Positions 23,448 through 31,752 of a DNA stretch of 64,000 nucleotides are shown here, one piece after another; position 1 is the first letter of the stretch; each line of letters starts with the position of its first letter. The notes beneath the pieces are model-generated. The model saw nothing but the letters and a program-made list of their open reading frames with translations, did not search any database and had not been told where the DNA came from. Position numbers and translations under genes: made by a program. The DNA comes from Streptomyces rishiriensis (GTDB lineage Bacteria > Actinomycetota > Actinomycetes > Streptomycetales > Streptomycetaceae): NCBI RefSeq assembly GCF_030815485.1, contig NZ_JAUSWV010000002.1, positions 7,626,001-7,690,000 on the forward strand, written 5' to 3'.

Positions 23448-24287
23448 TCAGCGCCGGCGCGCGACGACCAGCCAGGCACGGGAGTCGAACCACACGCCGT
23501 CACCGGTGTCGTGCGCGTCGAGAGTGGCACGAAGCCGATCGAGTGCGCGCTCGGCGGACACGGTGTCCAGCCCGGTGAGCCGATCCCTCGCCATCCGCAG
23601 CTGGAGTACGGCAGCACGTGCGTGGTCGGCGTCCACGCCGTAGCAGACGGGTTCGCGTACGTCGACGAGGTCCACCGCCGTGAAGCCGGCCGCGGTCAGG
23701 ATGCCGGCCAAGGCGTGCGGATCGGCCAGTGCGAAGGGGTCGTCGGCCGCTGGGACCGACGCCACCGACGCGTGCCCGGGTGAGAGCGCCGCCCGGATCG
23801 CGGTGTGCCACTCCTGGCGGTCGGCGGCCTGCCAGACCAGCTGCACGAAGCGTGCGCCCGGACGCAGGGCTCGGGCGATGTTGGCGAACGCGAGGACCGG
23901 GTCGGAGAAGAACATCGTGCCGAACCGGCTGACGCCCAAACCGAAACACCCCGGCCGGAACGCATGGGTCTGGGCGTCGGACTGCACGAAGGCGACATTG
24001 GAGAGTCCTTCCGCCTCGGCCTCTCGGCGGGCCCGCGCCAGCATCGGGCCCGAGACGTCGATGCCGAGCGCCGTACCCGGCGACGCGGCTCGGGCCGCGT
24101 CCCGGGTGGTCCGGCCGGTGCCGCAGCCGATGTCGAGGACATGGTCGCCGGGCCGGACGTCGAGGGCCTCCCACAGACGTTCGTGGTGGCGAGCGAGCTC
24201 CGCGTCGTAGTCGAACAGTGCGACCGCCTCCTCATGCTGCCGCCGGGCCGTCGCGGAGGACGCCCCGCACGGTGTCGAGCCGCACAC
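23448..24287 (-). CDS. Class I SAM-dependent methyltransferase
   Basis: About 260-280 residues with a clear Rossmann-like methyltransferase core: VLDIGCGTGRTTRDAAR (motif I), ALGIDVSGPMLARARR (motif II), VAFVQSDAQTHAF and FGTMFFSDPVLAFANIARALRPGARF. It is close to the Streptomyces family whose proteins start near QHEEAVALFDYDAEL. Here no ATG or GTG is found just before that point in frame: the nearby ATG (in CAGCATGAGGAGG) is one base out. GTG 24287 is used; CTG 24218, which has AGGAGG 8 bases upstream, is the alternative. A small deletion at the start may have damaged the gene. An upstream fragment ends inside this region. The substrate is unknown. Confidence 0.75.
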   Translation of the reverse strand: MCGSTPCGASSATARRQHEEAVALFDYDAELARHHERLWEALDVRPGDHVLDIGCGTGRTTRDAARAASPGTALGIDVSGPMLARARREAEAEGLSNVAFVQSDAQTHAFRPGCFGLGVSRFGTMFFSDPVLAFANIARALRPGARFVQLVWQAADRQEWHTAIRAALSPGHASVASVPAADDPFALADPHALAGILTAAGFTAVDLVDVREPVCYGVDADHARAAVLQLRMARDRLTGLDTVSAERALDRLRATLDAHDTGDGVWFDSRAWLVVARRR

Positions 24288-24534
24288 CCGGGTCCCATTC
24301 TGGCAGCCACCGGGTCGCTCCCGCCCGCGCGCACGGCTCGGGTCCGACGCCGGGCGGCGCCCCGACGCGGACGTCGTACGAGGCCGTCCCGCCACGGCGC
24401 AGGGCGCCGAGGGTGCCGACGACCCCGGCGGGCCGGTCGGCCATCCGGAGGTCGGCGAGCGCGTGCCGACGTCCTGTCCGACACCGGACTCCGGGCCACG
24501 CGCTACGGCCGTTCTGCCACCAGGGGAGACGCAC
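24232..24534 (-). CDS. Short unrecognised reading frame, possibly a gene remnant
   Basis: A 100-residue frame ending at TGA 24232-24234, overlapping the methyltransferase start region. From about residue 25 (ALADLRMADRPAGVV to the end, VRLDTVRGVLRDGPAAA) it has the look of real protein, and the way its stop meets the next gene suggests an operon overlap. The N-terminal 25 residues and GTG start at 24534 are not convincing, and there is no ribosome site. It may be the C-terminal end of a lost gene. I do not recognise a family. Confidence 0.35.
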   Translation of the reverse strand: MRLPWWQNGRSAWPGVRCRTGRRHALADLRMADRPAGVVGTLGALRRGGTASYDVRVGAPPGVGPEPCARAGATRWLPEWDPGVRLDTVRGVLRDGPAAA

Positions 24535-24888
24535 CCGTACCGGCTGGCCGGACGTGACCAGTCATACGGCGTCGGCGGGGCCGTCGAGAGCGCATCGAGG
24601 CCGCGGCCGAACTCGTGCCGCCGCCGGCCGGGCCTGCTGCACGCCGCACCCTGACGAGCTCACGGAAAGCCTCCGCGCCAGGACAGCGAAAGCGCTCTTG
24701 AGCAGGGGAAACGCAGCCGGAGGCCCGGCTTCGGCGACGGCCTCCCTCGTCGCGCACATTCCAAAGGAAAATGCCGGAGCCATCGCTTTCGGACGCGTCT
24801 TTCCGTAGCCTCAGGAGCAACCGAACCACCGCGCGCCGCACAGCACTTGATCCGTGTCAGTCGACAACGCGCCGAAGGGGCAACGGTC
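24535..24888. other. Intergenic region, nothing supported
   Basis: About 350 bases between the remnant and the roadblock gene. Several short frames cross it on both strands but none has a start with a ribosome site and a protein-like composition. A promoter for the roadblock gene should lie at its right end. Confidence 0.45.
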
Positions 24889-25374
24889 ATGGCCGTCGAG
24901 ACCGAGGTTCTGAACGAACTGCGCCGGTTGCGAACCCGTCTGCCGGAGCTGACGGGAGCGTTGGCGGCCGGCGCCGACGGTCTCGTCCTCGCCGAGGACA
25001 TGCCGGACGTGCAGCCGGAAGGGCTGGCCGCGCTGACGGCGGCGGCGCTCGGCGTCGGGCGCCGGATGGTCGACCTCGCGGCCCGCGGCGAGTTCCGCGA
25101 GCTGCTGGTGCGCGGGGCCGGGGGCTGCCTCGCGACGTACGCGGCCGGGCCGTCGGCCGTTCTGACCCTGCTCGCCGACGACCGGACCAACGTCGGCCGC
25201 CTGCATCTGGAGGGGCGGCGCAGCGGCGCGCGCATCGCCGAGCTGCTGGCGGCGCGGCCCCTGGACGACGGGCCCGTCGTCCAGGGCGGTGAGCCACCGG
25301 TTCCGCGGTTCCGCGGCCGGGTCCTCGGCGCTCTGCCCGTACGCATCCCGCCGCAGTCCCGATACGAGCCCTGA
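24889..25374 (+). CDS. Roadblock/LC7 domain protein
   Basis: A 161-residue protein with a Roadblock/LC7 (MglB-like) fold: an N-terminal helix (LNELRRLRTRLPELTGALAA), the strand GADGLVLAEDM, a long helix with ALTAAALGVGRRMVDLA, and the strand pair ELLVRGAGGCLATYAAG and AVLTLLADD. A C-terminal tail with PPVPRFRGRV follows. Such proteins regulate small Ras-like GTPases, and in Streptomyces they usually sit in multi-gene conservons with a kinase, DUF742 and a GTPase. None of those is here, so this is an orphan copy. ATG 24889 has GAAGGGG upstream. Confidence 0.8.
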   Translation: MAVETEVLNELRRLRTRLPELTGALAAGADGLVLAEDMPDVQPEGLAALTAAALGVGRRMVDLAARGEFRELLVRGAGGCLATYAAGPSAVLTLLADDRTNVGRLHLEGRRSGARIAELLAARPLDDGPVVQGGEPPVPRFRGRVLGALPVRIPPQSRYEP

Positions 25375-25445
25375 CGGATTGCGGCGGGCTCCGGCGAAGT
25401 CCGGTGAGTTGCGGCGGACTTGCCGGTGGATCCCGACGGGAGCGG

Positions 25446-26060
25446 CTAGGAGCCGGGGACGCGTCCGCGGCGTCCGCCGATCCCGCGCCGTCGGCCGCCA
25501 CTCCGTTCCGGGCCCCCGCCCGTGCCCGGCGAAGGGGCGCTGAACCCGCCGGGGACGAGACGCGGTGGCCCCACGGTGGGGGTCGCCGGTCCTGAGGGTG
25601 CCGGACGGTCGCCGGCGTCCCGCCCTTCACCCGCACCCGGGCCCGGCGCCTGTTCCGGAACGCGGGGCGGGGGCGGCGCCGCACGGTTCAGTACGCGCGC
25701 GTGAGGCAGTAACGGGGCGCAGGCGGCGCAGACTTCACTGAGGGTCCACACCTGGCCGACCGCCGGGTCGTGGCGCAGGACGAGGACGACCGGGCCCGCG
25801 CAGGCGACCCGGGTGCCCTCGTGCAGCGCGCACCGCTGGCGCCGGCACCAGCAGGCGGCGTCGTCATGCACCGCCGCCGCTCTGGCGTGCGCGGCCGCGT
25901 GGGCCACGGCGAAGCGGCGCAGCGCCGCGATGTCCCGGGAACGCGGCGGCATCACGCACGGCGAGGAGCAGGTGACCGACGCGGTGCGGTCCCGGTGCCC
26001 GACCACGCGGATCGTCCAGCAGCGGCCCGGACGACGGGCCGAAGGGGCGTCAGGGTACAT
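25446..26060 (-). CDS. Cysteine-rich hypothetical protein
   Basis: About 204 residues, family not recognised. The N-terminal 120 residues look conserved: CWTIRVVGHRDRTASVTCSS, then SRDIAALRRFAVAHAAAHARA, DAACWCRRQRCALHEGTRV and VWTLSEVCAACAPLLPHARV. Paired Cys (CWCRRQRC, CAAC) and nearby His suggest a bound zinc ion or disulfides. The last 70 residues are Pro/Gly/Arg-rich and disordered. There is no membrane helix or secretion signal. ATG 26060 has no good ribosome site, so the start is uncertain. It converges with the roadblock gene. Confidence 0.6.
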   Translation of the reverse strand: MYPDAPSARRPGRCWTIRVVGHRDRTASVTCSSPCVMPPRSRDIAALRRFAVAHAAAHARAAAVHDDAACWCRRQRCALHEGTRVACAGPVVLVLRHDPAVGQVWTLSEVCAACAPLLPHARVLNRAAPPPPRVPEQAPGPGAGEGRDAGDRPAPSGPATPTVGPPRLVPGGFSAPSPGTGGGPERSGGRRRGIGGRRGRVPGS

Positions 26061-26402
26061 AAGAGCCAAAGCACATGTCCTTCGTGGGGGAGGGCGATGA
26101 GCGAACGGGGAGCGGTCCGGGAACGGTTCCGGCACGGCCCGGCGGAAGTGACCTCGCTCACAGCATGCCCGTGCCCGCCGCGGACCATTCGCGCATGCCG
26201 CCTCTGGCCGACGCCGATGTGCGGGCCCGGGTGATCGAAATTCACCCGCGCGACGACGGCTGACGTCGAACGCCTCGCCGGCAGGGCTGTATTGCGGAGA
26301 GGGCGGTCGCCGCGAGGAGCGCCGGCCGGCTGCTGCCGCCGCTGCGGACCACCGGCCTCTTCCACCGCCCGCACCGCCGCCTCCGGCACCGGACAGCGCG
26401 CC
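26061..26402. other. Intergenic region, nothing supported
   Basis: About 340 bases between the Cys-rich gene's start and the DUF1152 stop, both on the minus strand. Small frames exist on the plus strand (for example near 26075-26263) but lack ribosome sites and conserved character. Confidence 0.45.
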
Positions 26403-27368
26403 TCAGTGCGGGAAGGCGCGCGGCTGCCGCAGCAGGGGGAGTCCGTCGCGGAACTCCTCGATACGGGAGCTGATCTGCCGCATCAGGACGGTGTCGGCGA
26501 GACGGTCGAGGTAGAGGTTGCGTCGGGCCAGGCCGGGTGCGTCGACACAGAAGTACAGCGCCATGAGCGGATTGACGAACAGTTCGCTGCCCTTGGTCCG
26601 CTCGGTGAACCGTACGTCGCCGAAGGCGCCGCGTACGGCGGCGGCGACGGAACCGTTGACGATGCTCGGGTGGCCCGGCGTGTGGGCCTGGGCGTCGGCC
26701 ACGGCGTCCAGGTAGAGGGCCCCCTCGGGGCTCTGGTGCGACAGGGAGAACGCGCCGAGGTAGGCGCCGTCGCGGTCCAGCGCGGCCAGGTTCTCCAGGA
26801 CCAGGGAGTGGTTCACCCCGTGGTGGGCGTCCACGCCGAAGCCGAGACAGGCCACCAGCCGGTGCGGGACGTCGTCGAGAGCGTGCACGGCGGCCAGGCT
26901 GGCCATGTCCTCCTCGGGCGTGCCCAGCCCGTGCTCGTCGCCGCGCATCAGGATGTCCGTCCCGCCGTCCACCAGGACGACGGCGTCCACCCCGCCCAGG
27001 TGGTCGACGAGCGCCCGGTAGGCGGCTCGAAGGGGTTCCACCCCGGTGCGCGGGAAGGCGTACACCGTGGCGGGCAGGTCGTGCCGGTCGAGCCAGCGGG
27101 CCAGGGTGCGCTCGGGGAAGTAGTCGCCGCGGGTGGGGACGCCGGGATGGACGGCCGCGACGTCCGGCTGGAGCCAGACCTCCGAGGGCAGTCCGTACAG
27201 GTCGGCGAAGGACAGGTTGGCCAGATGGACCTCCTTGCCCGCCGAGCGCAGGGCGAGCGCCAGCGGCAGCCCCGCGTACACGTCGAAACCGCCGCCCGCA
27301 CCGGCGACGAGCACCCGGCGCGCGTCGCGCAGCCGGGTGAAGAGGGGAGGCTCGTGAAGGGAGAACAC
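26403..27368 (-). CDS. DUF1152 domain protein
   Basis: A 321-residue protein of the DUF1152 family. A nucleotide-binding-like start (RRVLVAGAGGGFDVYAGLPLALALR) is followed by HLANLSFADLYGLP, then VDAVVLVDGGTDILMRGDE and GVNHSLVLENLAALDRDGAYLGAFSL. GGGFD and DGGTD are the most family-specific blocks. The protein is predicted to be soluble. The role of the family is not established. The start is GTG 27368, with no strong ribosome site. It lies downstream of the ferredoxin reductase gene but a hairpin separates the two, so it may have its own promoter. Confidence 0.82.
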   Translation of the reverse strand: MFSLHEPPLFTRLRDARRVLVAGAGGGFDVYAGLPLALALRSAGKEVHLANLSFADLYGLPSEVWLQPDVAAVHPGVPTRGDYFPERTLARWLDRHDLPATVYAFPRTGVEPLRAAYRALVDHLGGVDAVVLVDGGTDILMRGDEHGLGTPEEDMASLAAVHALDDVPHRLVACLGFGVDAHHGVNHSLVLENLAALDRDGAYLGAFSLSHQSPEGALYLDAVADAQAHTPGHPSIVNGSVAAAVRGAFGDVRFTERTKGSELFVNPLMALYFCVDAPGLARRNLYLDRLADTVLMRQISSRIEEFRDGLPLLRQPRAFPH

Positions 27369-27441
27369 CCCGGGACGCTAACAGGAGTCGATCACGCGGC
27401 CCAACTTGTTTCCGCCAACCGCCTTGCGCCATGGGCGAGTT

Positions 27442-27492
27442 GGGTTCGGTCGCCGGTCCTGGCCGGTGCAGGCCGACATGGCGACCGAACCC
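27442..27492 (-). terminator. Hairpin terminator after the ferredoxin reductase gene
   Basis: GGGTTCGGTCGCC (27442-27454) pairs exactly with GGCGACCGAACCC (27480-27492), a 13-pair stem with a 25-base loop that itself can fold. It starts 10 bases beyond the stop at 27502 in the minus-strand direction. Confidence 0.75.
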
Positions 27493-27501
27493 CGGGCGAG
27501 G

Positions 27502-28866
27502 CTAGGCGCCGCTCTCCCGCAGCATGTCCTCACGCTCGACGATCTTCACGCGCTCGCGGCCCTGCGGCTCGCCCAGCGCCTTCTCGGCGGCGTCCAGCTT
27601 GTACCAGCCCTCCCAGGTGGTGAAGCGGACGTCGCGCTCGGCGAGGAAGGTCTCCACGGCCGCCGGCTCGGGCGAGGCGGGCGTGTGCAGACGGCCCGCC
27701 GCGTGGTCGGCCAGCAGGTTCGACACCGTCTCGTTGGCGTCGCCCTTGGTGTGGCCGATCAGGCCGACCGGGCCGCGGCGGATCCAGCCGGTGACGTACG
27801 TCGACTGGAGGTGCTCGCCGGACTCCTGTATGACGCGGCCGCCCTCGTCCGGGACCGTGCCCGAGTCGAGGTCCCAGGGCAGCTTCGGGAGCTTGTCGGA
27901 GAGGTAGCCGACGGCGCGGTAGACCGCCGTGACGTCCCAGTCCTTGAACTCGCCGGTGACCTTGACGTTGCCGGTGCCGTCGAGGGCGGTGCGCTCGGTG
28001 CGCAGGCCGACGACCTTGCCGTCCTCGCCGAGGATCTCGGCCGGCGACTCGAAGAAGTGCAGGAACAGCTTGTGGGGGCGGTTCCCGACGTCGCGGATCG
28101 CCCAGTTCTCCAGCGTCTTGGCGACCATGTCGGCCTGCTTGTTGCCGCGCCGCGTCGCGATCGAGCCGTCGTCGTAGTCGATGTCCTCGGGGTCGACGAT
28201 GACCTCGATGGTGGGCGAGTGGTCCAGCTCGCGCAGCTCCATCGGGGAGAACTTCGCCTGCGCCGGGCCACGGCGGCCGAAGACGTGGATCTCCAGCGCC
28301 TTGTTGGCCTTGAGTCCCTCGTAGACGTTGGCCGGGATCTCCGTCGGGAGCAGCTCGTCCGCCGTCTTGGCCAGGACGCGGGCCACGTCGAGGGCGACGT
28401 TGCCGACGCCGAGGACCGCGACCTTCTCGGCCTCGAGCGGCCAGCTGCGCGGCACGTCCGGGTGGCCGTCGTACCAGGAGACGAAGTCCGCGGCGCCGTA
28501 GGAGCCGTCGAGCTCGATGCCGGGGATCGACATGTCGCGGTCGGCCGTCGCGCCGGTCGAGAAGATCACCGCGTCGTAGAAGGCGCGCAGGTCGTCCAGG
28601 CTGATGTCGGTGGGGTAGTCGACGTTGCCGAAGAGGCGGATCTGCGGCTTGTCGAGGACCTGGTGCAGGGCGTTCACGATGCCCTTGATGCGAGGGTGGT
28701 CCGGGGCGACGCCGTAGCGGATCAGGCCGAACGGGGCCGGCATGCGCTCGAAGAGGTCGATGGAGACACCCGGGTCGGCGGCCACATCGGACTTGAGCAG
28801 CGCGTCGGCGGCGTAGATCCCGGCGGGGCCGGCTCCGACAATGGCTACCCGCAGGGGGCGGGGCAT
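27502..28866 (-). CDS. fprA: Ferredoxin--NADP(+) reductase, FprA/adrenodoxin-reductase type
   Basis: A 454-residue FAD- and NADPH-binding flavoprotein. FAD binds at VAIVGAGPAGIYAADAL (residues 7-23); the loop APFGLIRYGVAPDHPRIKG is a hallmark of the adrenodoxin-reductase group; NADPH binds at VAVLGVGNVALDVARVLA and HVFGRRGPAQAKFS; and GWIRRGPVGLIGHTKGDA is the C-terminal FAD block. The enzyme passes electrons from NADPH to ferredoxins, which feed P450s such as the one at 47664. ATG 28866 has AAGGGA upstream. A DtxR/IdeR-like operator lies about 50 bases further up, pointing to iron control. Confidence 0.94.
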   Translation of the reverse strand: MPRPLRVAIVGAGPAGIYAADALLKSDVAADPGVSIDLFERMPAPFGLIRYGVAPDHPRIKGIVNALHQVLDKPQIRLFGNVDYPTDISLDDLRAFYDAVIFSTGATADRDMSIPGIELDGSYGAADFVSWYDGHPDVPRSWPLEAEKVAVLGVGNVALDVARVLAKTADELLPTEIPANVYEGLKANKALEIHVFGRRGPAQAKFSPMELRELDHSPTIEVIVDPEDIDYDDGSIATRRGNKQADMVAKTLENWAIRDVGNRPHKLFLHFFESPAEILGEDGKVVGLRTERTALDGTGNVKVTGEFKDWDVTAVYRAVGYLSDKLPKLPWDLDSGTVPDEGGRVIQESGEHLQSTYVTGWIRRGPVGLIGHTKGDANETVSNLLADHAAGRLHTPASPEPAAVETFLAERDVRFTTWEGWYKLDAAEKALGEPQGRERVKIVEREDMLRESGA

Positions 28867-28911
28867 GATCAGGTTCCCTTCGAGTGGCGACAGATCGACT
28901 CGGGGGAAGCC

Positions 28912-28930
28912 TAAACTAAGGCAAACCTTA
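28912..28930. promoter_or_regulatory. Probable DmdR/IdeR iron box upstream of fprA
   Basis: TAAACTAAGGCAAACCTTA is 19 bases long and matches 13 of 19 positions of the IdeR/DmdR iron-box consensus as I recall it (TTAGGTTAGGCTAACCTAA); the right half matches best. It contains the inverted repeat TAAGG/CCTTA. It stands out as an AT-rich patch about 45 bases before the fprA start. Iron-bound repressor would block transcription. Confidence 0.65.
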
Positions 28931-28998
28931 CCCGGTACGTGGGTCCGGTCTATGGACTCATAAGCATCATTTATGAGTGCGGGAGCGGCCGACTCGCC

Positions 28999-31701
28999 TC
29001 AGGGCAGCGGCTGTTCGGCCCAGATGACCTTGCCCTTGGCGGTGTAGCGGGTGCCCCAGCGTTCCGTCAGCTGCGCCACGAGGAACAGCCCGCGGCCGCC
29101 CTCGTCGGTCATGGCCGCGTACCGAAGGTGCGGTGAGGTGCTGCTGCTGTCCGCGACCTCGCAGATCAGCGTGCGGTCGCGCAGCAGCCGGACGCGCACC
29201 GGGGCGCTGCCGTAGCGGATGGCGTTGGTGACCAGTTCGCTCAGGATCAGTTCCGTCGTGAAGGACAGCTCCTCCAGGTCCCAGCGCGCCAGCTGGCGCA
29301 CCACGGCCCCCCGCACCTCGCCGACCGCCGCCGGGTCCATCGGCACGTCCCACTCGGCGACCCGGTCGGCGCCCAGCGCCCGGGTGCGCGCGACGATCAG
29401 CGCGATGTCGTCGTCGGGCCGAGGCGGCAGAAGGGCGTCCAGGACGCTTTGGCAGGTCCCCTCCGGCGGACTGTCGGCGCCCCGCTCCAGGGCGGTGCGC
29501 AGCAGCTCCAGACCGGTGTCGATGTCCCGTTCCCGGTCCTCGACCAGCCCGTCGGTGTACAGGACCAGCGAGCTGCCCTCGGCCAGCTCCAGCTCGACCG
29601 TCTCGAACGGCAGCCCGCCCAGCCCGAGCGGGAGACCGGCGGGCACCTCGAGGTACTCGACCCGGCCGTCGGGGTGCACCAGCGCCGGCGGTGGATGGCC
29701 GGCCCGGGCGATCGTGCAGCGCCGGGAGACCGGGTCGTAGATGGCGTACAGACAGGTCGCCCCGGTGACGGGCGCGTCGGTGCCGTCGTCGGCGCCCGCC
29801 TCGTCCTGGTCGATCCGGGCCACCAGCTCGTCCAGCAGTCCGAGGAGTTCCTCCGGGGCCAGGTCCAGGGCGGAGAAGGTGTGCACCGCGGTCCGCAGCC
29901 GGCCCATGGTGGCCGCCGCGTGCAGTCCGTGACCCACCACGTCACCGACGACGAGGGCGACCCGGGCGCCGGACAGGGGCAGCACGTCGAACCAGTCGCC
30001 GCCCACGCCGGCCTGCGCCGGCAGGTAGCGGTAGGCGATGTCGAGGGCGTTCTGTTCGGGCAGGGTGCGCGGCAGCAGACTGCGCTGGAGGGTGACCGCC
30101 ATGCCGTGCTCGCGGGTGAACCGGCGCGCGTTGTCGATGGAGATCGCGGCCCGCGCCACCAGCTCCTCCGCGAGCACCACCTCGTCCGGGTCGAACGGAT
30201 CGGGCCGTTCCGAACGCCAGAAACTGACCACGCCCAGGATCAGCGACCCGGCCCGCACGGGCACGGTGATCAGTGAGTGGATGCCGAACTCCACCACCTG
30301 CTCGGTCCGCTCGAGGTCCTGGGCGCGCCAGCCCGGCGACCGGGCGAGACGGGCCTCCAGCACCGCCCGGCTCTCGCCGAGACTGCGGGCCTGCGGCGCG
30401 GAGTCCACGAAACGGATCCGCTCGCCCACCGCGTACAGCGGCGCGCCCTTGCGGATCGCGCTCACCGCCGTGCGCCGCAGCGCGCCCCGGGGCCCCGGCT
30501 CCTCGCCCTCCAGTACGGCGTCGAACAGGTCCACGGTCGCGAAGTCCGCGAACCTCGGCACGGCGAGTTCCGTCAGCTCCTCGGCGGTCCGGGCGACGTC
30601 CAGGCTGGTCCCGATGGCCACGCCCGCCGCGTACAGCATGTCGAGGCGCTCGCGCGCCGCATCGGCACGGCCCGACAGGGCGCGCAGCTCCGTGGAGTCG
30701 CGCAGGGTGGCGACGCTGCCGGCCGGTCCGCCCGCCAGGTCGGTGGGCCGCTGGTTGATCGCCAGCAGCCGCTCCCCGACCAGGTGCACCTCGTCGGTGA
30801 CCATCCGCCCGGAGGCCAGCAGTTCGGCCGTGTCCCGGTCGAGGTCCAGATCCAGGACCTGCCGTCGTTCGGCGTCCGGGGGCAGGTCGAGCAGGCGCTG
30901 CGCCTCGTCGTTGGCGAGCAGCAGATCGCCCTCGCCGCCGACGATGATCACGCCTTCGCGCACGGAGTGCAGGACCGCGTCGTGGTGCTCGTACATCCGG
31001 GTCATCTCGCGCGGCCCCAGCCCGTGGGTCTGACGCAGCAGACGCCGGCTGACCAGCGCCGTGCTCGCCGTGGCCAGGGCGAGGGCGACCGCCGCGCTGC
31101 CGAGGACGAGCGGCAGCTGACGGTCGGCGTTGCCGCCGACGTGCGCGGTGGTGATGCCGGACGACACCAGGCCGACCACGGTCCCGTCGGCCGTCTTCAC
31201 CGGCACCACGGCCTGGACCAGCCGGCCGATGGTCCCGTCGACCTCCTCCACCACGACCCCGCCGTCCAGCGCCGGCTGGATGTTCCCGACGAACTTCTTG
31301 CCGATGCGGTCCGGTTTGGGATGCGTGTAGCGGATGCCCTCGGTGTTCATGACGACGAGGAAGTCCATGTCGGACGCCTTGCGGGCGGCCTCGGCCTTGG
31401 GCTGCAGCGCGGCCGTGGGACGGGGCGTGTCGAGCGCCGCGACGATGCCGGGCGAGTTGGCGAAGGTCTGCGCGACCGCGAGCGAGCGGTTACGGGCCTC
31501 CTGCGTGGTGTCGTGACGCACCTGGAGCAGCAGCGCCACCACGGCGGCCACGACCAGCAGCAGCACGATGACCACTTGGAGGACGAACACCTGTGCGGCG
31601 AGACTGCGCCCGCCCAGGGCGGACTCGGGCGTGCGCCGGACCCGCAGGCCCCGGGGACGACGGGCCGGCCGGGCATCCGAGCGCCCCAGGAGTCGGACCA
31701 T
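28999..31701 (-). CDS. Membrane sensor with SpoIIE phosphatase and HATPase anti-sigma kinase domains
   Basis: A 900-residue signalling protein. Order: a short basic N-terminus; membrane helix near 36-62; an extracytoplasmic sensor of about 130 residues (DFLVVMNTEGIRYTHPKPDR is the DcuS/CitA-type Cache block); second helix near 196-218; a PAS domain near 240-345 (VREGVIIVGGEGDLLLANDEA); a GAF domain near 365-530; a SpoIIE/PP2C phosphatase from about 555 to 770 (GVGGDWFDVLPL, GDVVGHGLHAAATMG, LYTDGLVEDRE, PDDDIALIVAR); and an RsbW-like HATPase at the end (ELILSELVTNAIRYG, then DEGGRGLFLVAQL). It would sense an outside ligand and switch the phosphorylation of STAS anti-anti-sigma proteins with opposed kinase and phosphatase activities. 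Confidence 0.93.
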   Translation of the reverse strand: MVRLLGRSDARPARRPRGLRVRRTPESALGGRSLAAQVFVLQVVIVLLLVVAAVVALLLQVRHDTTQEARNRSLAVAQTFANSPGIVAALDTPRPTAALQPKAEAARKASDMDFLVVMNTEGIRYTHPKPDRIGKKFVGNIQPALDGGVVVEEVDGTIGRLVQAVVPVKTADGTVVGLVSSGITTAHVGGNADRQLPLVLGSAAVALALATASTALVSRRLLRQTHGLGPREMTRMYEHHDAVLHSVREGVIIVGGEGDLLLANDEAQRLLDLPPDAERRQVLDLDLDRDTAELLASGRMVTDEVHLVGERLLAINQRPTDLAGGPAGSVATLRDSTELRALSGRADAARERLDMLYAAGVAIGTSLDVARTAEELTELAVPRFADFATVDLFDAVLEGEEPGPRGALRRTAVSAIRKGAPLYAVGERIRFVDSAPQARSLGESRAVLEARLARSPGWRAQDLERTEQVVEFGIHSLITVPVRAGSLILGVVSFWRSERPDPFDPDEVVLAEELVARAAISIDNARRFTREHGMAVTLQRSLLPRTLPEQNALDIAYRYLPAQAGVGGDWFDVLPLSGARVALVVGDVVGHGLHAAATMGRLRTAVHTFSALDLAPEELLGLLDELVARIDQDEAGADDGTDAPVTGATCLYAIYDPVSRRCTIARAGHPPPALVHPDGRVEYLEVPAGLPLGLGGLPFETVELELAEGSSLVLYTDGLVEDRERDIDTGLELLRTALERGADSPPEGTCQSVLDALLPPRPDDDIALIVARTRALGADRVAEWDVPMDPAAVGEVRGAVVRQLARWDLEELSFTTELILSELVTNAIRYGSAPVRVRLLRDRTLICEVADSSSTSPHLRYAAMTDEGGRGLFLVAQLTERWGTRYTAKGKVIWAEQPLP

Positions 31702-31752
31702 GTGCCATGTCTACACTGCCGGGCCGCGCGAGGCGAGAGGCGTCACGCTCGG

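Noticed and set aside
23448..24287. This methyltransferase, or the one at 46652, as the missing TgmC of the graspetide locus
   Set aside because: Both are ordinary class I small-molecule types with no isoaspartate methyltransferase features, and they are far from the locus.
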